Source of the DNA: Ruminococcus sp. Phil15
Lineage (GTDB): Bacteria > Bacillota > Clostridia > Oscillospirales > Ruminococcaceae
Reading direction: 5' to 3'
Length of the DNA stretch: 64,000 nt
NCBI GenBank assembly: GCA_001940995.1
Contig: MSHC01000007.1
Span: 1 to 64,000, forward strand
Under the pieces are notes generated by a model. That model ran no database searches and was not told the origin of the DNA. It saw only the letters and a list, made by a program, of their open reading frames with translations. The position numbers and the translations under genes were made by a program. Shown piece after piece: positions 45,201-53,288 of the stretch (position 1 is its first letter; each line of letters begins with the position of its first letter).

Positions 45201-45640
45201 CTGTCGGTTATTATATGTACTTTCGGCGTGTCATACAGCCAGATGTTTCTGAAAATTCCTGCGCCCGAATACCAGCGTGAATTAGGTGCGTCGTGCCTTA
45301 CAAGGACGGCAATTTCGTTCACTCCATCGCTTAGCGTGTCTGTGATATCCGCTTCAAACGAGGAATAGCCGTACTTCCAGTCGAACACCTTTTTGCGGTT
45401 TACGAAAACAGAGCTGTTCATATAAACTCCCTCGAAGTAAAGCCTTATGCTTCTGCCCGAAATTTTGCCGAAGTCGTATTTTTTTACATATCTTCCGTAG
45501 GAGCTTTCGTACAGATCGACCGTGTTGTAAATAAGCCAGTCGTGCGGAATATGAACAGGCGAAAATTCGCAGTCCCAGTCGTCGCCGCTCCCTGCCTGCG
45601 TTTTAGCAAAAAGCCAATTGTCGTTAAAAAGCTTTTTCAT
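42275..45640 (-). CDS. Glycoside hydrolase family 2 beta-galactosidase
   Basis: 1121 residues, no signal peptide, so intracellular. Sugar-binding domain (IPHDWLIYNTVDLYESSYGR), Ig-like domain, TIM barrel with FFLNGRSVKINGVCLHHDLG, acid/base Glu in IMWSIGNEIYD near residue 367 and nucleophile Glu in WCIYGSETTSGRKS near 444. C-terminal DUF4982-type (YTSLPEAELFVNGRSCGKKR), two more Ig-like domains and a terminal domain with beta-sandwich character. Typical of Clostridia and Bacteroidetes GH2 enzymes for diet-derived galactosides; real specificity unknown. Single gene with its own promoter and operator-like dyad. Confidence 0.92.
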   Translation of the reverse strand: MKKLFNDNWLFAKTQAGSGDDWDCEFSPVHIPHDWLIYNTVDLYESSYGRYVKKYDFGKISGRSIRLYFEGVYMNSSVFVNRKKVFDWKYGYSSFEADITDTLSDGVNEIAVLVRHDAPNSRWYSGAGIFRNIWLYDTPKVHIITDSVYFSANRNGESWDCTVSGETANPDGCKVRISLCGKSFSYSAEVEAGEEFSHSFTLSGVKECDIWDITAPNLIDLAVALEKNGETLDTQECRIGLRTAKFTPDKGFFLNGRSVKINGVCLHHDLGCLGAAFNKEAARRQLSAMKEMGANAVRTSHNMPAIGFMELCDEMGILVDSEAFDMWERPKTEFDYARFFDDWYEKDVASWVRRDRNHPSVIMWSIGNEIYDTHASPRGCEVARLLHDAVRKSDPRRNAPTTIGSNYMPWEGAQNSAMQVDLVGYNYGEQIYDEHHKTHPQWCIYGSETTSGRKSRGVYHFPKSSVFMTHDDLQCSILGNCRGGDFAQIAQQVIAVNRDTDYCAGMFIWTGTDYIGEPSPYSTKSAYFGNVDTAGLKKDTFWLYQCAWTDKKVLHIMPYWDFNDGQLIDVVAYTSLPEAELFVNGRSCGKKRADEYTIDWQIPYEKGEIKVVATSPDGDVLEAAEHSFSDSARLVLTADKTEIKADGEDIFTVTVHTVDKDGFEVKNARDRVRLCVTGGRLLGFDNGDSSDFDEYKSRSRRLFSGKAVAYIGAPTDACDITVTATATGLEQDSVTVRAVTSPVREGVCAAENVTADIYGEEIPLRKIELSRNTGSVLSPDCSASVVTAKLLPQNTTYAEITWSIVTNSGIETNIATVTAEGNTATVTPVGDGSFRLRCCGKNGTENPVVLSELEYEITGFGQAQTNPYEFVVGCLYTDSISKMDEVRMGGVGITYDNNIVGYEKTNFGKFGSDSFYVNIINWYKDCSFGFRLWLGRPYESDSRKLGEFTYQANFIWQTYISNHYKLSEKLCGLQDIYFEFDKTDLRIDFGGFEFEPRLKAYETLNASDCDEIHGDSFTPSGTSVLNIGNNVLVSFKDMDFAKGVSSVTLNGKTNHENDTIHIAITSDCGEAVTGIIEFPQSDERIAVKTPLSDIRGNCLVEFKFLPGCDFDFDSFTISPME

Positions 45641-45682
45641 AGGATATCCCCCTTATATGCTGCTTATATATTCGTCCGATAC

Positions 45683-45715
45683 GCACATACGCAAATCAGG
45701 GATTTGCGTATGTGC
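45683..45715 (-). promoter_or_regulatory. Perfect 15-bp hairpin in the beta-galactosidase leader
   Basis: GCACATACGCAAATC and GATTTGCGTATGTGC separated by 3 nt, inside the 5' untranslated region. There is no T run after it, so a protein-binding dyad or mRNA-stability/attenuation element is more likely than a terminator. Confidence 0.6.
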
Positions 45716-45738
45716 AAGGCATTTTGATAATATACAAC

Positions 45739-45782
45739 AAACGCTTTGCGTTTATTATAGCACACAGAGTTTCAGATTTCCA
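45739..45782 (-). promoter_or_regulatory. Beta-galactosidase promoter with overlapping operator dyad
   Basis: Minus strand: weak -35 TGGAAA (45782-45777), 17-nt spacer, TATAAT (45759-45754), followed immediately by AAACGC-AAA-GCGTTT (45753-45739), where a repressor would block transcription start. A weak -35 also fits an activator-dependent promoter. Confidence 0.6.
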
Positions 45783-45882
45783 TAAAAACAAATTACTGTT
45801 AATCGCACTATTTTAAGACCCCGAAGCTTTAGCACAGCAAAGGCCGCACTGGATTTAATCTCCGGCACAGCCTTTTATGCGC

Positions 45883-48126
45883 TTATTTACTTGCGGCAGT
45901 AAGCCTTGCCGCCTGCTTGTACTCAGCAAAGCACGCTTCAAATATGTCGCCCGTCACCTCCCGTCCGCCGTAAAATGACGAATTAAAGGCATTTTTGAAG
46001 TTCCCGATATCTGCTCCGTGCGACGAAGCAAACTTTGAAAGCTCATTTGGCGTGTACGGCGAAAAGTCCTGCCTGAAACGCTTTGACAGCCGTTTTATCA
46101 GATGTCTGTAAAGCTTATAAAGCGCCTTAGCCGGATTCTTCTTGGAGAGTATTTTTATATAAATCCTATATACGCCCTCGCCTATCGGCTTTATAAATAT
46201 TACGATCAGTATAGACAATACCGCCATTACGCAGATTGCAACTATCATTCCCGTGCTTTTTATAGCTGCGGCTATTCCTCCGCCTCCCATTTGAGCAGAG
46301 TCGTACATAGCCTGCTCGAAGCCCGGTACTGTCGGCTCGAAAACCGTCCAGCCTATCCCCGGAAGATAAATCTCGACAAACGCATGACCGTAGCTGTCCC
46401 TCACTGCATACCAGCCTTCGTCCTCAGACTCTTCAAACACCAGATATCCCTCGCAGTATCTTGCGGAGAGTCCGACAGACCTTGCCATAAGCGTCATAGC
46501 GGTCGCAAAATCGGAGCATATACCCGTCTTGCTTTCAAAAATGAAATATTCTATGCTCTCGTCATCGGGAATATAGCTTAAATCATAAGTAAATCCCGAT
46601 TCAGTGAAATAGCTTTCAAGAGCTTCCGCCTTTTCGTACTCGGTTTTGCAGTCCTTAGTGATTTCCCTTGCAAGCTCAGCTATTTTCTCGTCGTATTCGT
46701 CATACTCGCCGTTATGATATTGCGCAGCGTCGTCCCATTCCTGGGAGATTGCATACTGCTGCCTTAAAATCGTATCATAGTCGGTATCGTCATAGTAGCT
46801 GTGGTCATACTTTGCGTCCATATAGCACCAATTGAGGATCTGACGCCATTTCGCACTCGTCATAGAAAGCTCATCTGCAAGATATCTGAGACTTAACGTA
46901 TCGTAGTACCTTACCTGATAATACTTGGTTGATAAATTGCTTTTATCCCTGTAATAGTCGTAGAACTCGCCGTTTATTCCTACATCGTAAAGCTCCCTGC
47001 CGTAGTTGTTGAAGGTGCTTACCATAAACACCGACTGAGGGGTAAAATACATATCCGAGGATACTCCTTCAGCAAGCGCAACCGACACCGCCTTCCCGTC
47101 ACGGTAACGATCGTCAAGTACCATGCTCTGTGTGAGGGAATACTCCTTGTCATAGCCCTCGTGAGCGTAGTAGTAATAGTCGAGAAGCCTGATTTTGTTA
47201 ATTGTAGACATTCTGTCGAGCATTACCTGAGGCTCATTCCAGACATAGCCGATGTCCTCGTATTTGTCATCTCCGAAATGCCAGGCATTATCCTCAAAAT
47301 AGCTGTAAGACTGCCGCTTGAGATAAAGCTGATCGTCGTCCATTCTTACATAAAAGAGAATTTCTCCCGACGGATACAAGCCGTGATTTCTTTGCGAGAT
47401 ATCGGAATTATTGAGCGAAACATCAGACGCACCGACCTTGAACGGGCTGAGCGAGTCAAGATAGCCTGAGTCCTTCTCCTGCACGGAAAATCCGGTAGGC
47501 TTAGGAATAACCGATACGATAATTGTAACTATTCCCACAAACGCTAAAAGAGAAACCACATACGCCCTGTCTGCAACAACCGTAACGCCGCTTTCTGCAT
47601 TTGTCTGCCTGTTATGCACCATAACTGCAAGGTAACTGAAAATTATAAATGCTAGGAAGCCGCTATTGATTACGTCAAGCCTTTTGGCATAGATAGCAAG
47701 AGGAATGATCGCAAGCATAAGCGTCATAATGCTCCTGTATCTTACCCTTGTAAAATAATAGAGCATTGACACATATATAAATCCGCAGCCGAAAATCAAA
47801 ACGGTCAGGTAGTCTAGGTTTACGTCCTGAGAAATACCGTAAAACCAAGACGAAAAAGTAACGCCCGTCCTCAGCGTTATGCCGTATATCGTGCTTACCG
47901 TAAGGTAAGCCGCAGCAAGCAGAATGGAAGTGTAGATAATACCTCTGATTTTCTTATGCTTTAGATTATAAAGCTTATCGAGCAGGAAAAACAGCAGTAC
48001 CTCGTACAAAAGCGCCACGACAGAATACACGAAAGCGTCGGATCTTGTGTAACAGTATACGATTGACGACATTGTCGCAAAACCAAATAAAATCGGCAGA
48101 AAAAAATCAAGCAGCTTTTGTTTCAA
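45883..48126 (-). CDS. Transglutaminase-like membrane protein (TgpA type)
   Basis: 747 residues. About eight N-terminal membrane helices (1-225), then an extracytoplasmic transglutaminase-like domain: catalytic Cys in KTGICSDFATAMTLMARSVG, His in DSYGHAFVEIYLPGIGW and the acidic residue in TVFEPTVPGF; a further membrane helix (GMIVAICVMAVLSILIVIF) and a C-terminal cytoplasmic DUF4129-like tail (FSPYTPNELSKF). Last gene of a moxR-DUF58-tgpA operon, a conserved trio of unknown substrate thought to act at the cell envelope. Confidence 0.88.
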   Translation of the reverse strand: MKQKLLDFFLPILFGFATMSSIVYCYTRSDAFVYSVVALLYEVLLFFLLDKLYNLKHKKIRGIIYTSILLAAAYLTVSTIYGITLRTGVTFSSWFYGISQDVNLDYLTVLIFGCGFIYVSMLYYFTRVRYRSIMTLMLAIIPLAIYAKRLDVINSGFLAFIIFSYLAVMVHNRQTNAESGVTVVADRAYVVSLLAFVGIVTIIVSVIPKPTGFSVQEKDSGYLDSLSPFKVGASDVSLNNSDISQRNHGLYPSGEILFYVRMDDDQLYLKRQSYSYFEDNAWHFGDDKYEDIGYVWNEPQVMLDRMSTINKIRLLDYYYYAHEGYDKEYSLTQSMVLDDRYRDGKAVSVALAEGVSSDMYFTPQSVFMVSTFNNYGRELYDVGINGEFYDYYRDKSNLSTKYYQVRYYDTLSLRYLADELSMTSAKWRQILNWCYMDAKYDHSYYDDTDYDTILRQQYAISQEWDDAAQYHNGEYDEYDEKIAELAREITKDCKTEYEKAEALESYFTESGFTYDLSYIPDDESIEYFIFESKTGICSDFATAMTLMARSVGLSARYCEGYLVFEESEDEGWYAVRDSYGHAFVEIYLPGIGWTVFEPTVPGFEQAMYDSAQMGGGGIAAAIKSTGMIVAICVMAVLSILIVIFIKPIGEGVYRIYIKILSKKNPAKALYKLYRHLIKRLSKRFRQDFSPYTPNELSKFASSHGADIGNFKNAFNSSFYGGREVTGDIFEACFAEYKQAARLTAASK

Positions 48127-48161
48127 GACGTTTCCCCTCCTCTCTTTTTATTTTCGGCATA

Positions 48162-49349
48162 TTAAATGCCTGTAAAATCGAAGTCCTCGCTTACCGAATA
48201 GCTTGCGGCGGCGCCGTCAGCGACAGTGTAAGGAACTGCGCTATATATCTCACAGCCAACAGCCTCAAGCGAAGATTTATGTGCGCTGAGCGATTTGTCT
48301 GCGTTTGAGAACAGCATCGCAAGGGGTGTGCCTCTTTGCTTTACAAGCTCTGACGGCATTGCATAGTCTTTGGCATACGGCTCGTATGACGAAAGAGCAA
48401 GCTGTAACTCCAGAAGGTTGCTTTCCGCTTCAATCTTGCAAGCCTGCCAAGCGCCTTGCGAGAAATAATACACGTCGCAGGAAAGTCCCTGCCTCAGCAT
48501 AAGACCTGCCATAGCGAGAGCCGACTCAGCGGTAATGTCGGCTGTTTTGTAATATTGCTCGCTGTCTGAGTTTTCGAGAGATATATCGAGGATTATTGCC
48601 TGACTTGTCGAGGCAAGCTTTTCGTCAAGCCTTATCATAAGGTTGTCCCTCTTTGATGACAGCTTCCAGTTTATTCGCTTTATGGGGTCGCCCGGCGTAT
48701 ATTCTCTATGCTCATAGCCTGCCACTCCCATACCTATTGTCGTTGCCTCGTCTGTTTCCTCGGCGTTATCGTCGTAGGCGTTTGCGTCACAGCAGATACG
48801 CAGAAGCTCGTTTTGCCCCGAAATCGACTGTATTACGGGAAGCACGCCGAATTTGCTCTCATGGCTTTCAAATTTTACAGCAACGTTGCCCAGTCCTAGG
48901 TAGTCTATAAGTCTTACAGAGCTTATCTCTATTTTCGCCATGCCGAAATGCTCCGCCTTGTAAGTGATTTTATATGTCCTCGTTTCTTTTGAAAAGCCCA
49001 TTGCGATGCGGAAACGCTCGGGCGACATTGCCCTTACGTTTTTGCTTGAATTAAAGCAGACCTCGATAAAGGGCGTCGGCAGGACTGTGCCTTTCGATAT
49101 ATCAAAGCTAAGCTCGATCGTGTCGCCCTTAGCAACAGCGGTCGTTTTGGCTTTTACGTCAATGGAAATTTTCTTTCTTGAAAGATGCATAAGCAGGAGC
49201 GAGATAATTCCCGACAAAAAAAGTGCAATAGAGATAGCAAAGCCTACTCTTGAATTGAGCACGACAAGAAACATAAGCGCTATAACAAGGCAGGATAAAT
49301 ATCCCAAAAAGTTCTTTACCATTTTCCCTTTATCACCCTTTCTGCGCAT
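48162..49349 (-). CDS. DUF58 protein
   Basis: 395 residues. Two membrane helices at the N terminus (GYLSCLVIALMFLVVL, GFAISIALFLSGIISLLLM), a beta domain, then the DUF58 signature GVAGYEHREYTPGDPIKRINWKLS, followed by a von Willebrand factor A-like domain (QAIILDISLENSD). DUF58 proteins are encoded with MoxR ATPases and are thought to be their partners in assembling membrane-bound complexes. The start could be 27 nt downstream (MVKNFLG). Confidence 0.85.
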   Translation of the reverse strand: MRRKGDKGKMVKNFLGYLSCLVIALMFLVVLNSRVGFAISIALFLSGIISLLLMHLSRKKISIDVKAKTTAVAKGDTIELSFDISKGTVLPTPFIEVCFNSSKNVRAMSPERFRIAMGFSKETRTYKITYKAEHFGMAKIEISSVRLIDYLGLGNVAVKFESHESKFGVLPVIQSISGQNELLRICCDANAYDDNAEETDEATTIGMGVAGYEHREYTPGDPIKRINWKLSSKRDNLMIRLDEKLASTSQAIILDISLENSDSEQYYKTADITAESALAMAGLMLRQGLSCDVYYFSQGAWQACKIEAESNLLELQLALSSYEPYAKDYAMPSELVKQRGTPLAMLFSNADKSLSAHKSSLEAVGCEIYSAVPYTVADGAAASYSVSEDFDFTGI

Positions 49350-49369
49350 GCGCCTTACTCTGCGGATAA

Positions 49370-50317
49370 TTATGCGTTAAGGACAGGTACAAGCGACGCG
49401 ATATGCACGATAGCCTGCTCCTGTGTTTCAAATTTTGATTTGCCCTTTGGCGAAAGGATAATTCTGTGCGCAAGAACGCTTACCATAACCTTCTTAACAT
49501 CGTCGGGCGTGCAGTAATCCCTGTCGTCGATGAACGCTACCGCCTTTGCCATTTTAAGCAGGGCGATGCTTCCTCTCGGGCTTGCTCCGAGCTTTATAAA
49601 TTCGTTGTTTCTCGTCGCAGAAATAGCTCTAAGAATATAATCTCTTACATCTTTAGAGGCGGTTACCTTTGCGGCTTCTTTCTGGAGTGCAATAATATCA
49701 TCTGTCGTGCAAACGCCCGAAAGCTTCGTGGCAGAAAGAACGCCCTCCGAGCGTGACAGAATTTCAAGCTCGTCCTCCGCCGTAGGGTAGCCTATGCTGA
49801 TTTTTATTATAAATCTGTCCATCTGCGCCTCGGGAAGATGATATGTTCCGTAGGTTTCGACAGGGTTCTGCGTTGCAAGGGTCATAAACGGCGACGGGAG
49901 GGTAAACGTCTTTCCGTCAAGGCTTATCTGATGCTCCTCCATTACCTCAAGAAGGCTGGACTGAGCTTTCGGCGATGCCCTGTTTATTTCGTCCGCAAGC
50001 AGAAAATTGCACATTGCAGCGCCGCTCCTGTACTGAAACTCGCCCGTGTCCTTGTCAAGCATTGAAAAGCCTACGATATCCGACGGCATAATGTCAGGCG
50101 TAAGCTGGATTCTGTTGAATTTTGCGTCGATAGATTTGGCAAGTGCGGAAACAAGCTGTGTTTTTCCTACTCCCGGCACGTCCTCAATGAGAATGTGACC
50201 CTCGCAGAGCATTGCGGCAATTACGTTTAGGATAACGTCACGCTTTCCGACGATCACCTTTTCGATGTTTTCTGTAAGCTTTAAAACTGTATCGTTCATA
50301 AGTATTTTCTGCTTCAA
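49370..50317 (-). CDS. MoxR-family AAA ATPase
   Basis: 315 residues. Walker A ILIEDVPGVGKTQLVSALA, Walker B FLLADEINRASPKAQSSLLEVMEE, sensor 1 MTLATQNPVE, arginine-rich AQMDRFIIKISIGYP, lid domain ending VMVSVLAHRIILSPKGK. A chaperone-like ATPase controlling the DUF58/transglutaminase partners encoded next. First gene of the operon, with a consensus promoter. Confidence 0.92.
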   Translation of the reverse strand: MKQKILMNDTVLKLTENIEKVIVGKRDVILNVIAAMLCEGHILIEDVPGVGKTQLVSALAKSIDAKFNRIQLTPDIMPSDIVGFSMLDKDTGEFQYRSGAAMCNFLLADEINRASPKAQSSLLEVMEEHQISLDGKTFTLPSPFMTLATQNPVETYGTYHLPEAQMDRFIIKISIGYPTAEDELEILSRSEGVLSATKLSGVCTTDDIIALQKEAAKVTASKDVRDYILRAISATRNNEFIKLGASPRGSIALLKMAKAVAFIDDRDYCTPDDVKKVMVSVLAHRIILSPKGKSKFETQEQAIVHIASLVPVLNA

Positions 50318-50372
50318 AGCCGCTGTGACTCTGAAACCGCTCCTTCTTCCTATAGTATTTTCGGCTATATTT

Positions 50373-50401
50373 ATTATATATTATCGTCCGTTTTCTGTCA
50401 A
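50373..50401 (-). promoter_or_regulatory. Promoter of the moxR operon
   Basis: Minus strand TTGACA (50401-50396), 17-nt spacer, TATAAT (50378-50373): full consensus. Confidence 0.85.
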
Positions 50402-50428
50402 TACAAACCGCTTATGCACAGCATTAGA

Positions 50429-50463
50429 AATCCCCGCACAGCCTAAACTGCACGGGGATTGCA
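50429..50463 (-). terminator. Probable terminator after thrS
   Basis: AATCCCCGTGCAG and CTGTGCGGGGATT form a stem with one wobble, with a weak T-rich tail (TTTCT). Confidence 0.6.
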
Positions 50464-50480
50464 ATATAAAAAATCCGATG

Positions 50481-52427
50481 TTACTTTGCCTTTGTTGCAA
50501 CTTCGTTTACAAGCTTTGCAAAGATTTCGTCCCGCGAAACAGCGCCAAGCTCGCCCTCTTTTCTTGAACGGACGGAAACGGCGTTTGCCTCTACTTCCTT
50601 GTCGCCGACAATGAGCATATATGGGATTCTGTCGAAGCGTGATGCCTTTATCTTAGAGCCGATATTCTCGTCACGCTTGTCTACCGTTACTCTCATACCG
50701 GCGTTTGTGAACTTATCCGCAAGCTTCCGGGCATACTCGATATGCGCCTCTCCGATCGGAAGAATTCTGACCTGTTCGGGAGCAAGCCAGAGCGGAAGCA
50801 CGCCGTTAAATCTTTCGAGCATATAAGCGAGCGTTCTTTCAAAGCAGCCAAGCGATGTTCTGTGAATGATGTAAGGGAGCTTCTTCTGACCGTCCTTGTC
50901 AACATAGTACATACCGAATTTTTCAGCTAAGAGCATATCGATCTGGATAGTAACTATCGTATCCTCTTTGCCGTAAACGTTCTTGTACTGAATATCAAGC
51001 TTAGGACCGTAGAACGCTGCCTCGTCTATTCCTATCTCATAGTCAAGACCGATATGGTCGAGAATCTTCTTCATTGCTGCCTGAGCTTCCTCCCACTGCT
51101 CCTTTGTACCCTCGTACTTATTCTTAGGGTTCTTAGGATCCCACTGAGAGAAGCGGAATGTGCAGTTTTCGAGAAGTCCTACCGTATCAAGCATATATTT
51201 AGCAAGCTCTAAGCAGCCCTTGAATTCTTCTTCAAGCTGGTCAGGACGCAGAATGTAGTGTCCCTCGGAAATTGTGAACTGTCTGACTCTGATAAGTCCG
51301 TGCATCTCGCCGCTGTCCTCGTTGCGGAACAGCGTAGACGTTTCTGTAAGACGCATAGGCAGGTCACGGTAGGAACGCTGTCTGTTAAGGAATACCTGAT
51401 ACTGGAACGGGCAGGTCATAGGACGAAGTGCGAAGCATTCCTTTTCCTCATCGTGCGGGTCGCCCATAATAAACATACCGTCGAGGTAGTGGTCCCAGTG
51501 TCCGGAAATCTTGTAAAGGTCACGCTTTGCGAAAAGCGGAGTCTTGGTAAGCTGACAGCCTCTAGCCTGCTCCGTATCCTCTACCCATCTCTGGAGAAGC
51601 TGTACTACTCTTGCACCCTTCGGAAGAAGGATAGGCAGTCCCTGTCCGATGTAGTCAACCGTTGTGAAATACTCAAGCTCTCTGCCTATCTTGTTGTGGT
51701 CACGGAGCTTAGCCTCCTCCTGTGCCTTTAAAAACTCGTCAAGCTGCGAAGCCTTAGGAAATGCAGTTCCGTAAATTCTGGAAAGCTGCTTGCCGTCCTC
51801 TGCCTTGCCCCAGTATGCGCCGGTGCAGGAGATAAGCTTGACTGCCTTTATAGGCGCTACGTTCATAATATGAGGGCCTGCGCACAGGTCGACAAAATCG
51901 CCCTGCTGATAAAAGGAAAGCTTTTCGCCAAGGTTGTCGTGCTTCTCGATAAGCTCAACCTTGTACGTTTCGCCCTTGTCCTGCATAAGCTTCTTGCCCT
52001 CCTCTGCGGAAAGCTCAAAGCGTGTAAGCTCAAAGCCCTCCTTGGCAAGCTTCTTCATACGGGCTTCAATATTCTCAAGATCAGAAGCTGTGAACGGCTT
52101 TTCAACCTCAAAATCATAGTAGAAGCCTGTTTCAGTTGCAGGACCTCTTGCAAGCTTTGCTTCCGGATACAGCTCCTTTACAGCCTGCGCCATAAGGTGC
52201 GATGCGGTATGCCAGAAGGTCTCTTTACCGGACTTGCTGTCGAATGTCATAACCTCGAACTCGCAGTCGCTGTCAACAACCGTTCTCATATCGCAGACTT
52301 CGCCGTTTATCTTTACACAGCAGGCCGCCTTGTAAAGACCCATTCCGATGCCCTTGATGATCTCGCTTGCAGGCATTGCGCTTTCGATTTCACGAACGCT
52401 TCCGTCTTTAAGTGTTAGCTTTATCAT
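50481..52427 (-). CDS. thrS: Threonyl-tRNA synthetase
   Basis: 648 residues. TGS domain 1-60, editing-domain histidines in FWHTASHLMAQAVKELYPEA and the YKVELIEKHDNLGEKLSFY segment, class II core (RPMTCPFQYQVFLNRQRSYR with motif 2 FRNEDSGEMHGLIRVRQF, motif 3 PLWLAPEQVRILP preceded by GCFERTLAYMLERF) and anticodon domain (AGMRVTVDKRDENIGSKIK). Complete. Preceded by a T-box leader with ACC specifier and by a small membrane-protein gene sharing the transcript. Confidence 0.97.
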   Translation of the reverse strand: MIKLTLKDGSVREIESAMPASEIIKGIGMGLYKAACCVKINGEVCDMRTVVDSDCEFEVMTFDSKSGKETFWHTASHLMAQAVKELYPEAKLARGPATETGFYYDFEVEKPFTASDLENIEARMKKLAKEGFELTRFELSAEEGKKLMQDKGETYKVELIEKHDNLGEKLSFYQQGDFVDLCAGPHIMNVAPIKAVKLISCTGAYWGKAEDGKQLSRIYGTAFPKASQLDEFLKAQEEAKLRDHNKIGRELEYFTTVDYIGQGLPILLPKGARVVQLLQRWVEDTEQARGCQLTKTPLFAKRDLYKISGHWDHYLDGMFIMGDPHDEEKECFALRPMTCPFQYQVFLNRQRSYRDLPMRLTETSTLFRNEDSGEMHGLIRVRQFTISEGHYILRPDQLEEEFKGCLELAKYMLDTVGLLENCTFRFSQWDPKNPKNKYEGTKEQWEEAQAAMKKILDHIGLDYEIGIDEAAFYGPKLDIQYKNVYGKEDTIVTIQIDMLLAEKFGMYYVDKDGQKKLPYIIHRTSLGCFERTLAYMLERFNGVLPLWLAPEQVRILPIGEAHIEYARKLADKFTNAGMRVTVDKRDENIGSKIKASRFDRIPYMLIVGDKEVEANAVSVRSRKEGELGAVSRDEIFAKLVNEVATKAK

Positions 52428-52470
52428 ATCTATTCCTCCTAAAAATAATACTAATTACTGTTTTATATTG

Positions 52471-52800
52471 CTATACCATATTCCCGAAGAAATATGTGTA
52501 CTTGTACAAAACGTATACCCACACAATAAGCACGGCAAGCATATTTACAAAATATACGCCTCGCAGAAGCTTTCGTGTGCCTTTTTTGAAAACTCCCCTG
52601 CCGTCCTTTACGACAAGATGCTCGTATAGAAGAGCAAGCCAATAAAGCAGGATAAACGCCGGTATGAAAACGAGCATTGCAAGCTTCGTGTCGGTCTGAA
52701 ACTGCGTCACCCTGTAAGAATTGTAGATGAGAAGTCCGCCTAACGCAAGGCTCGATGTAATACAGCATACCGCTAATATCTTTCTGATTGATGTTCCCAC
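52471..52800 (-). CDS. Small membrane protein in the thrS operon
   Basis: 109 residues with three predicted helices: AVCCITSSLALGGLLIYN, TKLAMLVFIPAFILLYWLAL, FVNMLAVLIVWVYVLY. Short charged loop KDGRGVFKKGTRKLLRG. No known family recognised. It lies between the T-box terminator and thrS, so threonyl-tRNA status controls it too. Function unknown. Confidence 0.65.
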   Translation of the reverse strand: MGTSIRKILAVCCITSSLALGGLLIYNSYRVTQFQTDTKLAMLVFIPAFILLYWLALLYEHLVVKDGRGVFKKGTRKLLRGVYFVNMLAVLIVWVYVLYKYTYFFGNMV

Positions 52801-52823
52801 AGGTCTGCCCCTCCTTACGTCAA

Positions 52824-53105
52824 AATCAAAAAAGCCCGAAGCCGCAAAAATTCCTTGCGGCTTCGGGACGTAACTTCAAAATCTTACAAGCTGCGTGGTT
52901 CCACCCGAATTCAAAGCGATAAATTCCGCTTTCTCTATGCTCTCATCAATCAATAAAAGCTACCCTTAACGCAGGCATACGGCGCTCATTAGGCGCACTC
53001 ACGGGGCGGTATCCTCAAAAGCTATCCATCGCACTCGTCACAGCCTTACGCAAGCGCTCTCTGAAAACAGGATTTTCTGCTTAGCGGCTTCCCCGTTCAT
53101 CGTTT
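52824..53105 (-). ncRNA. T-box riboswitch, threonine type
   Basis: The minus strand carries the T-box sequence GGGTGGAACCACGC (52908-52895) followed by a 13-bp terminator stem (CCCGAAGCCGCAA/TTGCGGCTTCGGG, 52835-52867) and a T run. Stem I is closed by ACGGGG/CCCCGT, and the specifier position just 5' of the closing strand reads GAT-ACC-GCC, so ACC (Thr). In T-boxes uncharged tRNA pairs with both specifier and T-box and prevents termination. The specifier matches the thrS gene it controls. Confidence 0.92.
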
Positions 53106-53118
53106 TAATACTATGACA

Positions 53119-53147
53119 ATGTTATCACTATTTCTGCCCGATGTCAA
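53119..53147 (-). promoter_or_regulatory. Promoter of the T-box/thrS operon
   Basis: Minus strand TTGACA (53147-53142), 17-nt spacer, TAACAT (53124-53119). Confidence 0.75.
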
Positions 53148-53188
53148 GTGCTTTATGCATTTTTTCGTTGTTATGGCTAAAAAATTCC

Positions 53189-53217
53189 TTGACATATAGG
53201 CAATATTGATATATAAT
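53189..53217 (+). promoter_or_regulatory. Promoter of rny
   Basis: TTGACA (53189-53194), 17-nt spacer, TATAAT (53212-53217), about 70 nt before the start codon: full consensus. Confidence 0.85.
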
Positions 53218-53288
53218 AATATTATGCATTGATTTGCTGATTTGTATCTTTACAATTTTATACTATATTTAAGGAGGAAGACTACTAT

